Positions 5,882 through 5,932 of a stretch of 5,932 nucleotides of DNA are shown here, one piece after another (the stretch's first letter is position 1; every line of letters begins with the position of its first letter). The DNA is taken from assembly GCA_937892085.1 (NCBI GenBank), contig CALAVD010000306.1, forward strand, positions 1-5,932, in the 5' to 3' direction. Position numbers and translations under genes: made by a program. The notes beneath the pieces are model-generated. The model was not told where the DNA came from. It ran no database searches and saw nothing but the letters and a program-made list of their open reading frames with translations. The stretch is from an uncultured Prevotellaceae bacterium. GTDB taxonomy: Bacteria > Bacteroidota > Bacteroidia > Bacteroidales > Muribaculaceae.

Positions 5882-5932
5882 AGATCGGAAGAGCGTCGTG
5901 TAGGGAAAGAGTGTAGATCTCGGTGGTCGCCG
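5882..5932. other. Illumina sequencing adapter (artefact)
   Basis: The last 51 bases begin AGATCGGAAGAGCGTCGTG and continue as the reverse complement of the TruSeq universal (P5) adapter, stopping 7 bases short of its end. I saw no mismatch to the adapter as I know it. This is read-through from an insert shorter than the read that was not trimmed before assembly. It is not genomic DNA and should be removed; features here or crossing 5882 are false. Confidence 0.98.

Noticed and set aside
5608..5916. Plus-strand open frame of 102 codons at the right end.
   Set aside because: It is antisense to the acyltransferase fragment and its last 12 or so codons lie in the Illumina adapter (IGRASCRERV tail), so it is an artefact.
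1..5932. CRISPR array, transposon ends, phage or attachment sites.
   Set aside because: No regularly spaced repeats, transposase or integrase frames, tRNA genes or terminal inverted repeats were seen on either strand.

Overview
The window looks like the end of a short-read contig from a member of the Bacteroidales (Bacteroidota). Three things support this. The protein-coding starts lack a convincing Shine-Dalgarno sequence and have A-rich leaders instead. The divergent intergenic region contains good matches to the Bacteroidota promoter (TTTG near -33, TAnnTTTG near -7). The proteins also look like those of Bacteroides, Prevotella and Muribaculaceae relatives, including a methionyl-tRNA synthetase with KISTS in place of KMSKS. 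I cannot place it below order.

Left block, minus strand, transcribed right to left from about 2770: a 263-residue zinc-ribbon protein with two membrane segments (1898-2689), a 447-residue SPFH/band-7 protein of the YdjI type ending in a GYF_2 (DUF4339) domain (548-1891), and a third protein with a proline-rich linker and its own GYF_2 domain (497 to the left edge, cut within its last visible codon). Gaps are 6 and 50 bases, so this is probably one operon. The pairing of a zinc-ribbon membrane protein with an SPFH protein recalls the Bacillus subtilis ydjG-ydjI genes, which link PspA to the membrane. A membrane-associated scaffold or stress role is an inference, not shown by the sequence.

Centre: a 400-base AT-rich divergent intergenic region (2690-3089) with promoter-like motifs on both strands and no convincing gene.

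Right block, plus strand: metG (3090-5132), a full-length methionyl-tRNA synthetase with a zinc knuckle and C-terminal Trbp111-type tRNA-binding domain, and dtd (5145-5597), D-aminoacyl-tRNA deacylase, 12 bases downstream. One enzyme charges tRNA and the other removes D-amino acids from mischarged tRNA, so this is a small translation-quality operon. A convergent minus-strand gene (5626-5881) gives the last 84 residues of a probable hemolysin/OlsB-like lipid N-acyltransferase.

The last 51 bases (5882-5932) are not biological. They match the Illumina TruSeq adapter (reverse complement of the P5/universal adapter), so the true genomic sequence ends at or about 5881.
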